From the NCBI GenBank assembly GCA_965230535.1, contig OZ246010.1, positions 1,860,001 to 1,924,000 on the forward strand: 64,000 nucleotides of DNA, given 5' to 3'. Positions 21,503 to 29,729 of this stretch are shown in pieces. Within the stretch, counting starts at the first letter, position 1. Every line of letters starts with the position of its first letter. Source of the stretch: JAUILH01 sp965230535. GTDB taxonomy: Bacteria > Bacteroidota > Bacteroidia > Flavobacteriales_D > JAUILH01. Position numbers and translations under genes: made by a program. The notes beneath the pieces were generated by a model that saw only the letters and a program-made list of their open reading frames with translations, was not told the DNA's origin and did not search any database.

Positions 21503-24319
21503 CTACTCAACCAACACAAATTCAACCCGTCTGTTGGTCTGCCTGCCTTCGTCAGTTTCATTGGATACCAGGGGCTCGGATGCACCCATTCCCAGTGACA
21601 GCATCCTATCCTCGTTGATGCCTTTTTTAATGAGCAGTTGCCTTACTTTTTCTGCGCGATTTTTACTCAACTCCAGGTTGTACTCTTCGCTTCCCTCATT
21701 ATCTGTATGACCGACAATTTCCAACGAAACATGAGGATACCTCTCCATAAAGGTCAGAACCTGCTGAATTTCTCTTTCAGGGTTGTTGGTGATAATTGTT
21801 TTGTCAAAAACAAATTCAAATTTTGGCAAAGACAAGGTATCAAAAACCTGTTTTTCAATAGAAACGGTTTCATCCACCGGCTTTTTGGTTCCTCCTTTTT
21901 TAATCTCCGTAAAGTTGATTTGGGTAAAATCTTCAATATTTCTGATCTCCTTTAACTTGGCCACTTCCTCTTTAGAACCCGAAATGTTTTCAAAAGGAAT
22001 TTCGAACCCGTCTTCTCCGGTTAAATCTATCTTGGACAGATCAACTGGCCTGTTGTTGTAACTGATACTTAGAGATGTGCTTTTAGCCGTTTCCGGACAT
22101 AACTTCACAAGGGTTTTATACTTGCCATATTCCGGACTCACATATTTGATTTTGTAATAGTGTTTGATCTTTTGATAAATATCCTGGTAAATCCACCTCA
22201 ACTCTCCTGAACGATAAATTCGATAATAACCACCATTGGTGTTGTAGGCGATTCCTTTTAAATAAGACTCACTGATAAAATCCCCAAACCCGATGGTGTA
22301 GACCTTTACCCCCTGCTCTATGGCCTGAGCGATCACACCATTTTTTGAACTCGCTGAAGAATTTTCATTCCCATCCGTAATCACAATAACAATGCGCTCA
22401 TCGTATTCCGTTTCATGTTGTACCTGCTCAATACCCAGCCTGGTTCCGTCCAGTAAAGCCGTTGCTCCACCATACAAATCGTACGGACGTTTATCCAGAT
22501 TACTTTTCAGCTTCTCAACATCAGTGGTTAAAGGTCCCTGAACATCCACAGCATAATCGTACTTCACAATACTCACACCATCCACATCTGCCTTGCTTTC
22601 AAAAAACGTCTTGAGCCCATCTTCCAATGCCATGATTCGTCCCATTCCCATAGAACCACTATAATCTAACACAACAGTAATGGCCAACTTCATGGGTGTA
22701 TCATCATTCATCTCAGCGACAGTGAAATCAGTTAGCTGCTCAGGATTTTCTTTGGAATATTGCCTAACCAGATTGCACCACAAATGTCTGTGAGCCTTAT
22801 CTGCCGCTCCCGTATAATAGTTTCCATATTTATCCATAATCTGAAACTCCACTTCCGTGATAGTGTCTTTATTGGATAGGGTTTGCAGTACCATTTTCAA
22901 CTCAGTGGTATCATTTACTTCCGAGATATGCTTGATTCTTTCAAATTTTGGGTAGTCGTAAGCAATTGGCGGCTCAGCTTCACCTAAAACATCCTCCGGG
23001 CGGAAACCGCAAGAATCGCTCAAGGCTAAAAAATTGATTTCACTGGTCCCCAGATCCATTTCAATGTCCTCAGTTTTAATCAAGCCCAGTTGCTCATCTT
23101 TTCTTACAAGAACGTAGTTTGAAGAGGGATCGAAAAAGAGTGCTTTCGTTTTTTCCGAATAAGAACGGAGTTGCCTGATGGCACTTAAGCTGAAACAAGT
23201 CGATTTTTTGTTCTCTACATAGGCATATCTAAGGTTGTTAGATACCTGAATGTTTTTGATCAGCTTTTTGTCGGAAATGCCATTATCACCTTCCGGAAAC
23301 TGAAGCCTTAAGTTCAGTTGATTTTGAACCCTTCCGGATGGAACGTGCATTAGATCATAGGACAACGGTGATTTTTTCACTGCCAAAAGCGAATCATTTA
23401 ACCAGGTCATTTCAGGATGCTCAGAATCAAATTTGAGGGTATGGATGATTTTGTTCTTGTTCAGGTCGTGAATCAATGCCATTTTTTCGTCTTTGCTGTT
23501 GCTTACAGAATAGACGACATAGTTTCCATAGGTGCTCAATTTAGTTTTACCCTTTACCAGTTTCGGGTTTAAGACCTTGTTTCCTGAGGCCAGAGCTTCA
23601 TCTTTCACATACTGCTTAAACAACTTTGCCGTGGTGTGCATTTTTAACTTCCTCATCGAAGGGTATTCAAGACTCAACACAGTCCCGTTTGCGCCCAGCA
23701 CATTAAAAATATGGAGCTCCTTTTTATATGGGTCGATGACATGAGACACACCAAAAGCTTTCCTCTTAAAGCTCGTTTTATTTCTGCCATAAATAAAGTA
23801 CTGCTTACGATTACTTATTATAATAAATCCTTCATCGGAAGGCAGGTAAAAGAAGGAATTGAAACTTACCTGATTGGGAGATTTGTAATCGTATACTTTT
23901 TGGGCGTACACGTTGTATTCCGTCATGTATTTTTTGCCCTTGATGATAAACGTACTCGATCGATTACTCAGAGCCACTGGCTTATCGGGTTCACATGTCA
24001 TGATCATACTACCATCCCGAAGGTTGTATATTCTTTGAAGCTGGGCCGTTTTCACCAATAATAAAGCACCATTCCTGCTGATATCTATTCCTGTAATTTC
24101 TTCCTCAACCCTGGATACCAGCTTCACCGTTTGCATGGTACAATGATGCTTGGAACTATAGATTTTCACTACGTGTCGATAGTTTCCTGACTGGGATTTT
24201 TCAGGGCCACTGTAGTTCACCAGAAATGAGCCATCTGCACTGAATTGAAGAATTTCCTGCCCATACAATGTCGATTGGCTAAAAACCAAGACACAAAAAA
24301 ACAGCAGGTATTTCATCAT
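21503..24319 (-). CDS. Outer-membrane protein with beta-propeller-like region, von Willebrand A domain and OmpA domain
   Basis: A 938-residue protein. The start is uncertain among in-frame ATGs at 24358, 24334, 24325, 24319 and 24316; 24319 gives the cleanest signal peptide (MMKYLLFFCVLVFSQS). Residues about 25-440 look like a WD40-like propeller of unknown ligand. Residues about 545-725 are a VWA domain with an intact MIDAS start (VVLDYSGSMGMG) and later ITDGNENSS. The last ~110 residues are an OmpA/MotB peptidoglycan-binding domain (FVFDKTIITNN, VGHTDNEGSEEYN, LSKNRAEKVRQ, GRQTNRRVEF). The design suggests a periplasmic, peptidoglycan-anchored, metal-dependent protein-binding scaffold at the outer membrane. 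Partner unknown. Confidence 0.75.
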   Translation of the reverse strand: MMKYLLFFCVLVFSQSTLYGQEILQFSADGSFLVNYSGPEKSQSGNYRHVVKIYSSKHHCTMQTVKLVSRVEEEITGIDISRNGALLLVKTAQLQRIYNLRDGSMIMTCEPDKPVALSNRSSTFIIKGKKYMTEYNVYAQKVYDYKSPNQVSFNSFFYLPSDEGFIIISNRKQYFIYGRNKTSFKRKAFGVSHVIDPYKKELHIFNVLGANGTVLSLEYPSMRKLKMHTTAKLFKQYVKDEALASGNKVLNPKLVKGKTKLSTYGNYVVYSVSNSKDEKMALIHDLNKNKIIHTLKFDSEHPEMTWLNDSLLAVKKSPLSYDLMHVPSGRVQNQLNLRLQFPEGDNGISDKKLIKNIQVSNNLRYAYVENKKSTCFSLSAIRQLRSYSEKTKALFFDPSSNYVLVRKDEQLGLIKTEDIEMDLGTSEINFLALSDSCGFRPEDVLGEAEPPIAYDYPKFERIKHISEVNDTTELKMVLQTLSNKDTITEVEFQIMDKYGNYYTGAADKAHRHLWCNLVRQYSKENPEQLTDFTVAEMNDDTPMKLAITVVLDYSGSMGMGRIMALEDGLKTFFESKADVDGVSIVKYDYAVDVQGPLTTDVEKLKSNLDKRPYDLYGGATALLDGTRLGIEQVQHETEYDERIVIVITDGNENSSASSKNGVIAQAIEQGVKVYTIGFGDFISESYLKGIAYNTNGGYYRIYRSGELRWIYQDIYQKIKHYYKIKYVSPEYGKYKTLVKLCPETAKSTSLSISYNNRPVDLSKIDLTGEDGFEIPFENISGSKEEVAKLKEIRNIEDFTQINFTEIKKGGTKKPVDETVSIEKQVFDTLSLPKFEFVFDKTIITNNPEREIQQVLTFMERYPHVSLEIVGHTDNEGSEEYNLELSKNRAEKVRQLLIKKGINEDRMLSLGMGASEPLVSNETDEGRQTNRRVEFVLVE

Positions 24320-24374
24320 TGTCATATCTCTCATTGTATCTAAAACCAGACCAAACAAGGTTTTAAGTACATCA

Positions 24375-24382
24375 CAAAGCTA
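24375..24382 (-). promoter_or_regulatory. TAnnTTTG box for the VWA/OmpA gene
   Basis: The minus strand reads TAGCTTTG, a full match to the -7 consensus, with CTG about 17 bases upstream as a weak -33 element. It lies upstream of all start candidates except that it nearly touches 24358, which favours a start at 24334 or 24319. Confidence 0.4.
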
Positions 24383-24527
24383 ATTTTAAATACGCTATGC
24401 AGTTGCTTAATAATGTTTGAATCATAAAAAGTTACAGATCGCATGAATCTTAATTCTTGTTAAATTGATAAAGTGATGAAATCTGCACACAATTATACAA
24501 GCTTGATTATTATCTTAGCAGTCTCTT

Positions 24528-25250
24528 ATGAGCGATAGTTTAGTCATCATACCTACCTACAACGAAAAGGAAAACGCCGAAAATATCATTCGTGCGGTCT
24601 TTGAATTGGATGTTGATTTCAACATTCTGATTGTAGACGATGGGTCTCCGGATGGCACGGCCGATATCGTTAAAAATCTCCAGAAGGAATTTCCTGAGCG
24701 CTTGTTTATTGAAGAAAGAACGGGAAAACAGGGTCTTGGAACAGCCTATATTCATGGTTTTAAATGGGCTTTGGAACGCGACTACTCTTATGTATTCGAA
24801 ATGGATGCAGATTTTTCGCACAATCCCAAAGATTTACCGAGATTAAGACAGGCTTGTGTGGAAGGAGGAGATGTTGCGGTAGGCAGTCGTTATTGCAAAG
24901 GAGGAAAGGTTAAAAATTGGCCATTTCTACGCTGGTTAATGTCTTATGGTGCCAGTTTGTACGTACGTACCATTCTTTGGATTAACACAAAAGATACCAC
25001 GGCCGGCTTCAAATGTTACCGCAGGGAAGTCCTTCAGGCAATTGACATGAGCCAAATTAAGTTTGTGGGATATGCTTTTCAAATTGAAATGAAATATACG
25101 GCCAAGCGACTGGGCTTTAATGTTGTTGAAGTGCCTATTACCTTTATAGATCGTGAATTTGGCGAATCTAAAATGAGCATGTCCATTTTCAAAGAAGCCT
25201 TTTGGGGTGTTTGGAAAATGAGACGCAAAAAGATCAAAAAAATCAAATGA
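24528..25250 (+). CDS. Polyprenol-phosphate mannosyltransferase-like glycosyltransferase (GT2)
   Basis: A 240-residue GT-A fold enzyme of the dolichol-phosphate-mannose synthase type, without the extra membrane domain some homologues carry. It begins LVIIPTYNEKENAENIIRA (nucleotide-sugar binding). It has IVDDGSPDGTADIV and the metal-binding EMDADFSHNP near residue 92, followed by GSRYCKGG. The family transfers mannose or a related sugar from GDP/UDP-sugar to a polyprenyl phosphate at the inner face of the membrane. Its TGA overlaps the dihydroorotase ATG (ATGA), so the two are coupled, an arrangement common in Bacteroidota. Confidence 0.85.
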   Translation: MSDSLVIIPTYNEKENAENIIRAVFELDVDFNILIVDDGSPDGTADIVKNLQKEFPERLFIEERTGKQGLGTAYIHGFKWALERDYSYVFEMDADFSHNPKDLPRLRQACVEGGDVAVGSRYCKGGKVKNWPFLRWLMSYGASLYVRTILWINTKDTTAGFKCYRREVLQAIDMSQIKFVGYAFQIEMKYTAKRLGFNVVEVPITFIDREFGESKMSMSIFKEAFWGVWKMRRKKIKKIK

Positions 25251-26584
25251 ATACAATCATAAGAAATGTCACCGTTGTAAATGAAGGCGAACAGGCTGTA
25301 AAAGATGTTCTCATCAAAGGTGAAAGAATTGAGCAGATTAGCTCAACCTCAATCGACAATCCATCAAACTACAAAGAAATTAACGGAGAGGGGCTACATT
25401 TAATCCCCGGAATGATTGATGATCAGGTGCATTTCAGAGAACCTGGCTTAACCCATAAAGCAAATATTTATACGGAATCGAGAGCCGCTGTTGCCGGAGG
25501 AATCACCTCCTTTATGGAAATGCCCAACACCAAGCCTCAATCGCTTACACAAGAGCTTCTGGAGGATAAATATCAGATTGCCAGCAAGACTGCTTTGGCA
25601 AATTATTCTTTCTTCATGGGAGCGTCCAACGATAATATTGAGGAGGTTCTTAAAACCAATAAGTCCAATGTTTGTGGTGTCAAAGTATTCATGGGCTCAT
25701 CAACAGGAAACATGTTGGTAGATGAAGAAGCTGTTTTGGACTCTATCTTCTCAAAATGCGATATGCTAATTGCCACACATTGTGAAGATGAGGCTACAAT
25801 TAGAAAGAACATTGAGATTGCCAAAGCCAAATATGGAGAGGATGTGCCGATCGAGCAGCATCCGGTTATCAGAGATGAAGAAGCTTGCTATTTGTCGTCT
25901 TCAAAAGCGGTAGAGTTGGCTAAAAAACATGGGACTCGCCTGCATATCCTCCATATCAGTACAGCTAAGGAACTGGATTTATTTAGAAACGACATTCCTC
26001 TTTTAGAAAAGAAAATTACTGCAGAAGCCTGCGTTCATCACCTTTGGTTTGATGACAGCCAGTATGCTGAAAAAGGCACTCATATTAAGTGGAATCCTGC
26101 GGTTAAAAGTAAAGCAGACAGAGACGCGATTATGGCAGCTGTTTTGGATAATCGAATTGATGTGATTGCTACCGACCATGCACCACACACTCTGGAAGAA
26201 AAGAGTCAGTCTTATTTTAAGGCGCCTTCCGGTGGACCATTGGTGCAGCATGCTGTTCAAAGTTTAATTGACCAGTATCATCAGGGTATAATTAGTTTGG
26301 AAACCATCGTTCATAAAACGTCCCACGCTTTAGTAGAATGTTTCGGTATAGAGGAAAGAGGGTATATCAGAGAGGGCTATTTTGCCGATTTGGTATTATT
26401 GGATCTGAATAAACCTTACACTGTTTCCAAAGAAAATATCCTGTACAAGTGTGGTTGGTCTCCTTTCGAAGGACACACGTTTAAATCCAGCATTGTGAGC
26501 ACTTTCATTAATGGTAATTTGGCTTTTAATGATGGGCAAATCATTGAATATGGCAATGGGGCGCGCATGACATTTAACAGATGA
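25247..26584 (+). CDS. pyrC: Dihydroorotase (or dihydroorotase-like amidohydrolase)
   Basis: A 445-residue amidohydrolase of the pyrimidine pathway, converting carbamoyl-aspartate to dihydroorotate. The start at 25247 was chosen because the ATG overlaps the previous stop; an upstream in-frame start lies inside that gene. Visible active-site pieces: FREPGLTHK, the probable carboxylated lysine in GVKVFMGSSTGNM, ATHCEDE, LHILHIST and ATDHAPHTLEEK. The canonical HxH motif reads QVH here (IDDQVHFRE). I recall this substitution from Bacteroidota dihydroorotases, so it is probably a lineage trait and not decay. Alternatives within the family, such as allantoinase, are less likely. The DUF4296 gene follows with an ATGA overlap. 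Confidence 0.85.
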   Translation: MNTIIRNVTVVNEGEQAVKDVLIKGERIEQISSTSIDNPSNYKEINGEGLHLIPGMIDDQVHFREPGLTHKANIYTESRAAVAGGITSFMEMPNTKPQSLTQELLEDKYQIASKTALANYSFFMGASNDNIEEVLKTNKSNVCGVKVFMGSSTGNMLVDEEAVLDSIFSKCDMLIATHCEDEATIRKNIEIAKAKYGEDVPIEQHPVIRDEEACYLSSSKAVELAKKHGTRLHILHISTAKELDLFRNDIPLLEKKITAEACVHHLWFDDSQYAEKGTHIKWNPAVKSKADRDAIMAAVLDNRIDVIATDHAPHTLEEKSQSYFKAPSGGPLVQHAVQSLIDQYHQGIISLETIVHKTSHALVECFGIEERGYIREGYFADLVLLDLNKPYTVSKENILYKCGWSPFEGHTFKSSIVSTFINGNLAFNDGQIIEYGNGARMTFNR

Positions 26585-26907
26585 GGTTCCTAGGTGCCAT
26601 ATTGTTATTCTCTCTGGCAGCTTGCTCAAATCCGGACGAAGGTTATATAGAAGAAGATAAATTCGTAGAAATCCTGGCAGACATTCATCTGGCGGATGCG
26701 ATGGTGAGTTATGAATTGGGAAAGGACATGGATGCGCTTAGAAATGTACAGGGTTACTATTCTGAGGTCTTTCAAAAACACAACATCACCAAAGAAGAAT
26801 TCGAAAAATCCTACGACCACTATTCTCAGGATCTGAGAAGGATGAAGAGTATTTTCGAGAAGGTACAGAAACGTTTGAGCGAGATAGAAAAAGAAACTGC
26901 CAATTAA
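26581..26907 (+). CDS. DUF4296 lipoprotein
   Basis: A 108-residue lipoprotein. A short hydrophobic leader ends at a lipobox (SLAAC, Cys15-16 region), followed by an acidic linker. The conserved DUF4296 core follows (KFVEILADIHLADAMVSYEL), and then a charged helical tail. The family is widespread in Bacteroidota beside dihydroorotase genes; its function is not known. It is translationally coupled to the upstream gene (ATGA), and its TAA forms part of a TTAA palindrome shared with the stop of the convergent gene at 26904. Confidence 0.8.
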   Translation: MRFLGAILLFSLAACSNPDEGYIEEDKFVEILADIHLADAMVSYELGKDMDALRNVQGYYSEVFQKHNITKEEFEKSYDHYSQDLRRMKSIFEKVQKRLSEIEKETAN

Positions 26908-27905
26908 GATTTGTAAAAACCTACACTGTGGTTGACAGTGTCTTCAATCGACCTGAAGTCTTTGTTCAAAGCCTTTTTAATTTTTTCATTTGAATAGGCT
27001 ATTTGAGTATATGCGCTGGTCACGGTTTCTTTTGTAATTCTCGGTTTCCTTCTAAACATCCATGCCAATACACCTTCTACTCTCCAGCCAATATTACTCA
27101 ACCATCTTGGCGATTTTCTATTCGGTTTCTTATGGCCAAAGGCTTCAGAAAGTCTATCGAAAAGAGATTTGAAAGTTAGGTTGTGCCCCGTCACCAGAAA
27201 ACGTTGTTCACTGATATCGGATTCCATCAAACTATACAAACAATCAGACACATCTCTGGCATCCACAAAAGCATTGCTGCCATCTGTGTAAAATTTTAAC
27301 CCACCGGAAGCCTGCTTGAATAACGTTGCACTGGATTCCTCCCAATTCCCCGGTCCCAAAACAACACAAGGATTCGCAATAACTACGTTCAGACCTTCTT
27401 CCTGACCACGCCAAACTTCACGTTCTGCCAAAAACTTACTCTTGGAATAATTACTGCTGTTCAATTCACGGACCCATTCACCGTCTTCAACCACAATTTT
27501 TTCGGTCCCTTTCTTACCGATTGCCGCCGTTGAACTCACGTAGCACAGCTTATCAATATTGGCATCCAGACACATATTTACCACATTGCTGGTGCCATTC
27601 ACATTGATGTCCATCATTCTATGGTAATCCGATTGTTTAAAAGATACCAGAGCTGCACAATGGTATACCTTCTTCACGTTTTCAAAAGCTTCTTCCAGGC
27701 TAACAATATCCGTCACATCTCCCTGGCACAGGCTGAAGCGTTGTTTGAATAAGTCGGGATCAATTTGATAGTAGTTAAGGACCTTATCGATATGCTTTGG
27801 CCAGGATTTTTTCCTGCTCAGAACTCTGGCTGACTGTCCTTCTTGATACAATTTTATCAGGAGATGACTCCCCACCAATCCAGTACCTCCTGTTACCAAA
27901 ATCAT
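26904..27905 (-). CDS. NAD-dependent epimerase/dehydratase (extended SDR)
   Basis: A 333-residue extended short-chain dehydrogenase. The start at 27905 puts the nucleotide-binding motif at the very N-terminus (MILVTGGTGLVGSHLL). Longer in-frame versions would run into the leader region and past the start of tyrS on the other strand. It has VYHCAALVSF, the catalytic VSSTAAIG serine and the YSKSK tyrosine/lysine pair, and AFVDARDVSDCL. The family oxidises or reduces sugar-nucleotides or small alcohols and ketones; the substrate here is unknown. Divergent from tyrS by 83 bases. Confidence 0.8.
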   Translation of the reverse strand: MILVTGGTGLVGSHLLIKLYQEGQSARVLSRKKSWPKHIDKVLNYYQIDPDLFKQRFSLCQGDVTDIVSLEEAFENVKKVYHCAALVSFKQSDYHRMMDINVNGTSNVVNMCLDANIDKLCYVSSTAAIGKKGTEKIVVEDGEWVRELNSSNYSKSKFLAEREVWRGQEEGLNVVIANPCVVLGPGNWEESSATLFKQASGGLKFYTDGSNAFVDARDVSDCLYSLMESDISEQRFLVTGHNLTFKSLFDRLSEAFGHKKPNRKSPRWLSNIGWRVEGVLAWMFRRKPRITKETVTSAYTQIAYSNEKIKKALNKDFRSIEDTVNHSVGFYKS

Positions 27906-27988
27906 AGCACAAATGTAGGATTTATTGTGTTTAGCCACAGTTTGTTTATTAAATATAACACTATCTTTGAAGCCTAATTTTTGTACCG

Positions 27989-29272
27989 ATGAATTTTGTA
28001 GAGGAAATGACATGGCGCGGGATGATTCACGATATGATTCCCGGAACTGAAGAAATGCTTAAGGAAGGAACTACGACCGGTTATATTGGTTTTGATCCTA
28101 CCGCAGACTCGCTTCACATTGGAAGCCTGGTACAAATTATGATCCTGGTTCACTTTCAAAGATGTGGACATAAGCCGATTGCTTTGGTGGGCGGTGCAAC
28201 GGGAATGGTAGGTGATCCTTCGGGTAAATCTGCAGAAAGAAACCTATTAGATTCCGAAACTTTAACGCACAATTTAAACTGTGTGAAGAAGCAATTAGAA
28301 CAGTTTTTAGATTTTGATTGTGGGGAAAACTCAGCGGAAATGGCCAATAATTACGATTGGTTTGAGAACATGAATTTCTTAGAGTTTATCAGAGATGTGG
28401 GAAAGCATATTTCTATTAATTACATGATGTCCAAGGACTCTGTTAAGACAAGATTAGAGACTGGTTTATCATTCACAGAATTCTCATATCAACTGGTTCA
28501 GGGGTACGATTTCTACTACCTCTGGAAAAACAAAAATGCAAGGATTCAACTGGGAGGATCAGACCAGTGGGGTAACATTGTAACCGGAACTGAATTGATC
28601 AGAAGAAAAGGGGGCGGAGAAGCATTTGCACTCACCACTCCTTTGATTAAGAAAGCAGATGGAACCAAGTTTGGTAAAACCGAAGGTGGGAATGTATGGT
28701 TGGATAAAAACCGTACCAGCGTGAGAGACTTTTACCAGTACTGGTTGAATGCTTCAGATGAAGATGCCTCAAAGTACATTCGAATTTTCACCTTAAAAAC
28801 GCAGGATGAAATTGAAGCACTGGAGGCAGAGCATGCCAAGAATCCGGATAAGAAATTGCTTCAAAAAGAATTGGGTAAAGACATTACCGTTCGCGTACAT
28901 TCACAAGCCGAATACGACGGTTTGTCTTTGGATAACAACATCATGTTTGACAGGTCTATTGGAAAAGCAGAGTTACATGCTATGCCAGAGGCCGATTTTA
29001 AATCTGCCACACAGTCTTTCGAGCAAATTGAAGTGCCTAATAGCGAATTAGGAGAAGCTGTAGATGCCATTCAGTTTTTGGCTGGTATGACTCAAAACAA
29101 AATTTGCAATTCGAATGGTGATGCAAGAAGATCGCTCCAACAAAACATGATGTCGATCAACAAGGATAAAATCAGCTTGGATAAGACAATTTCTAAGGAT
29201 GATTTCATCAATGGCAGCTACCTTGTGGTTTCAAAAGGAAAGAAGAAGCACTTTGTGATTAATCTGGTGTAG
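27989..29272 (+). CDS. tyrS: Tyrosyl-tRNA synthetase
   Basis: A 427-residue class I aminoacyl-tRNA synthetase that charges tRNA-Tyr. It has FDPTADSLHIGSLVQ (HIGH-type motif at residues 43-46), the tyrosine/tRNA recognition segment (QLGGSDQWGN), and KFGKT (KMSKS equivalent, residues 227-231). A C-terminal S4-like RNA-binding domain follows (RRSLQQNMMSINKDKI). Length is normal for the bacterial enzyme. Its end overlaps the convergent LETM1-like gene by 14 bases. Confidence 0.95.
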   Translation: MNFVEEMTWRGMIHDMIPGTEEMLKEGTTTGYIGFDPTADSLHIGSLVQIMILVHFQRCGHKPIALVGGATGMVGDPSGKSAERNLLDSETLTHNLNCVKKQLEQFLDFDCGENSAEMANNYDWFENMNFLEFIRDVGKHISINYMMSKDSVKTRLETGLSFTEFSYQLVQGYDFYYLWKNKNARIQLGGSDQWGNIVTGTELIRRKGGGEAFALTTPLIKKADGTKFGKTEGGNVWLDKNRTSVRDFYQYWLNASDEDASKYIRIFTLKTQDEIEALEAEHAKNPDKKLLQKELGKDITVRVHSQAEYDGLSLDNNIMFDRSIGKAELHAMPEADFKSATQSFEQIEVPNSELGEAVDAIQFLAGMTQNKICNSNGDARRSLQQNMMSINKDKISLDKTISKDDFINGSYLVVSKGKKKHFVINLV

Positions 29273-29729
29273 TCCTTCCGCTACTGTCTTTGGGCACACG
29301 TTCACGGTATTCGTCCGGATGAACCTGTGCTTTTGGAACCAGATTGATGCCAATTTTAGACCCCAGTGCAATTAGAAATGGCGTAATGGGAACAGGTGCA
29401 GGAAAGGCCTGTACAGCCACAATGGGCAGAATTCTCATAATATCTATAGACTGATCTTTGAGAAAGGCCAGTTCTTCTTCACTCACAGCATCTTTGTCTT
29501 TCATGTACCGTCTGAGGATTCTGGCCGCAATGATGGTTTCTTCTTTTTCTCTTTTGGCGGTTTTTTTGACTTTTCTGGCGGTTCTTTTCACCCCAATCCA
29601 AAGTTTTTTTGATCGGTTCGTCAAGCCATGTTCATCTTCTTCAATGGAATCCTCTCTCAGAGCATAGTCAATGACCTCTCGCAATCGCTCATCGTCAAAA
29701 TTGGATGGTGCAAGGTCGTTTTGTGACAT
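29259..29729 (-). CDS. Small LETM1-like protein
   Basis: A 156-residue protein. A charged N-terminal half contains a lysine/arginine-rich helix (KRTARKVKKTAKREKEE) and a helix (IIAARILRRYM). It is followed by LAFLKDQSIDIMRILPIVAV and a proline-rich hydrophobic segment (PAPVPITPFLIALGSK). The FLKDQSxDI and PxP elements resemble the core of LETM1-domain proteins and of Bacteroidota LETM1-related biofilm-associated proteins. The match is judged by eye and the protein is much shorter. Its ATG directly abuts the acs stop, so it is co-transcribed with acs. Confidence 0.5.
   Translation of the reverse strand: MSQNDLAPSNFDDERLREVIDYALREDSIEEDEHGLTNRSKKLWIGVKRTARKVKKTAKREKEETIIAARILRRYMKDKDAVSEEELAFLKDQSIDIMRILPIVAVQAFPAPVPITPFLIALGSKIGINLVPKAQVHPDEYRERVPKDSSGRTTPD

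Noticed and set aside
25202..25246. Dihydroorotase start at 25202
   Set aside because: That start lies inside the upstream glycosyltransferase gene; ATG 25247 overlaps its stop in the usual ATGA manner.
25247..26584. Allantoinase or hydantoinase
   Set aside because: The motif set and the neighbouring DUF4296 gene fit the Bacteroidota dihydroorotase type better, but substrate specificity cannot be settled from sequence alone.
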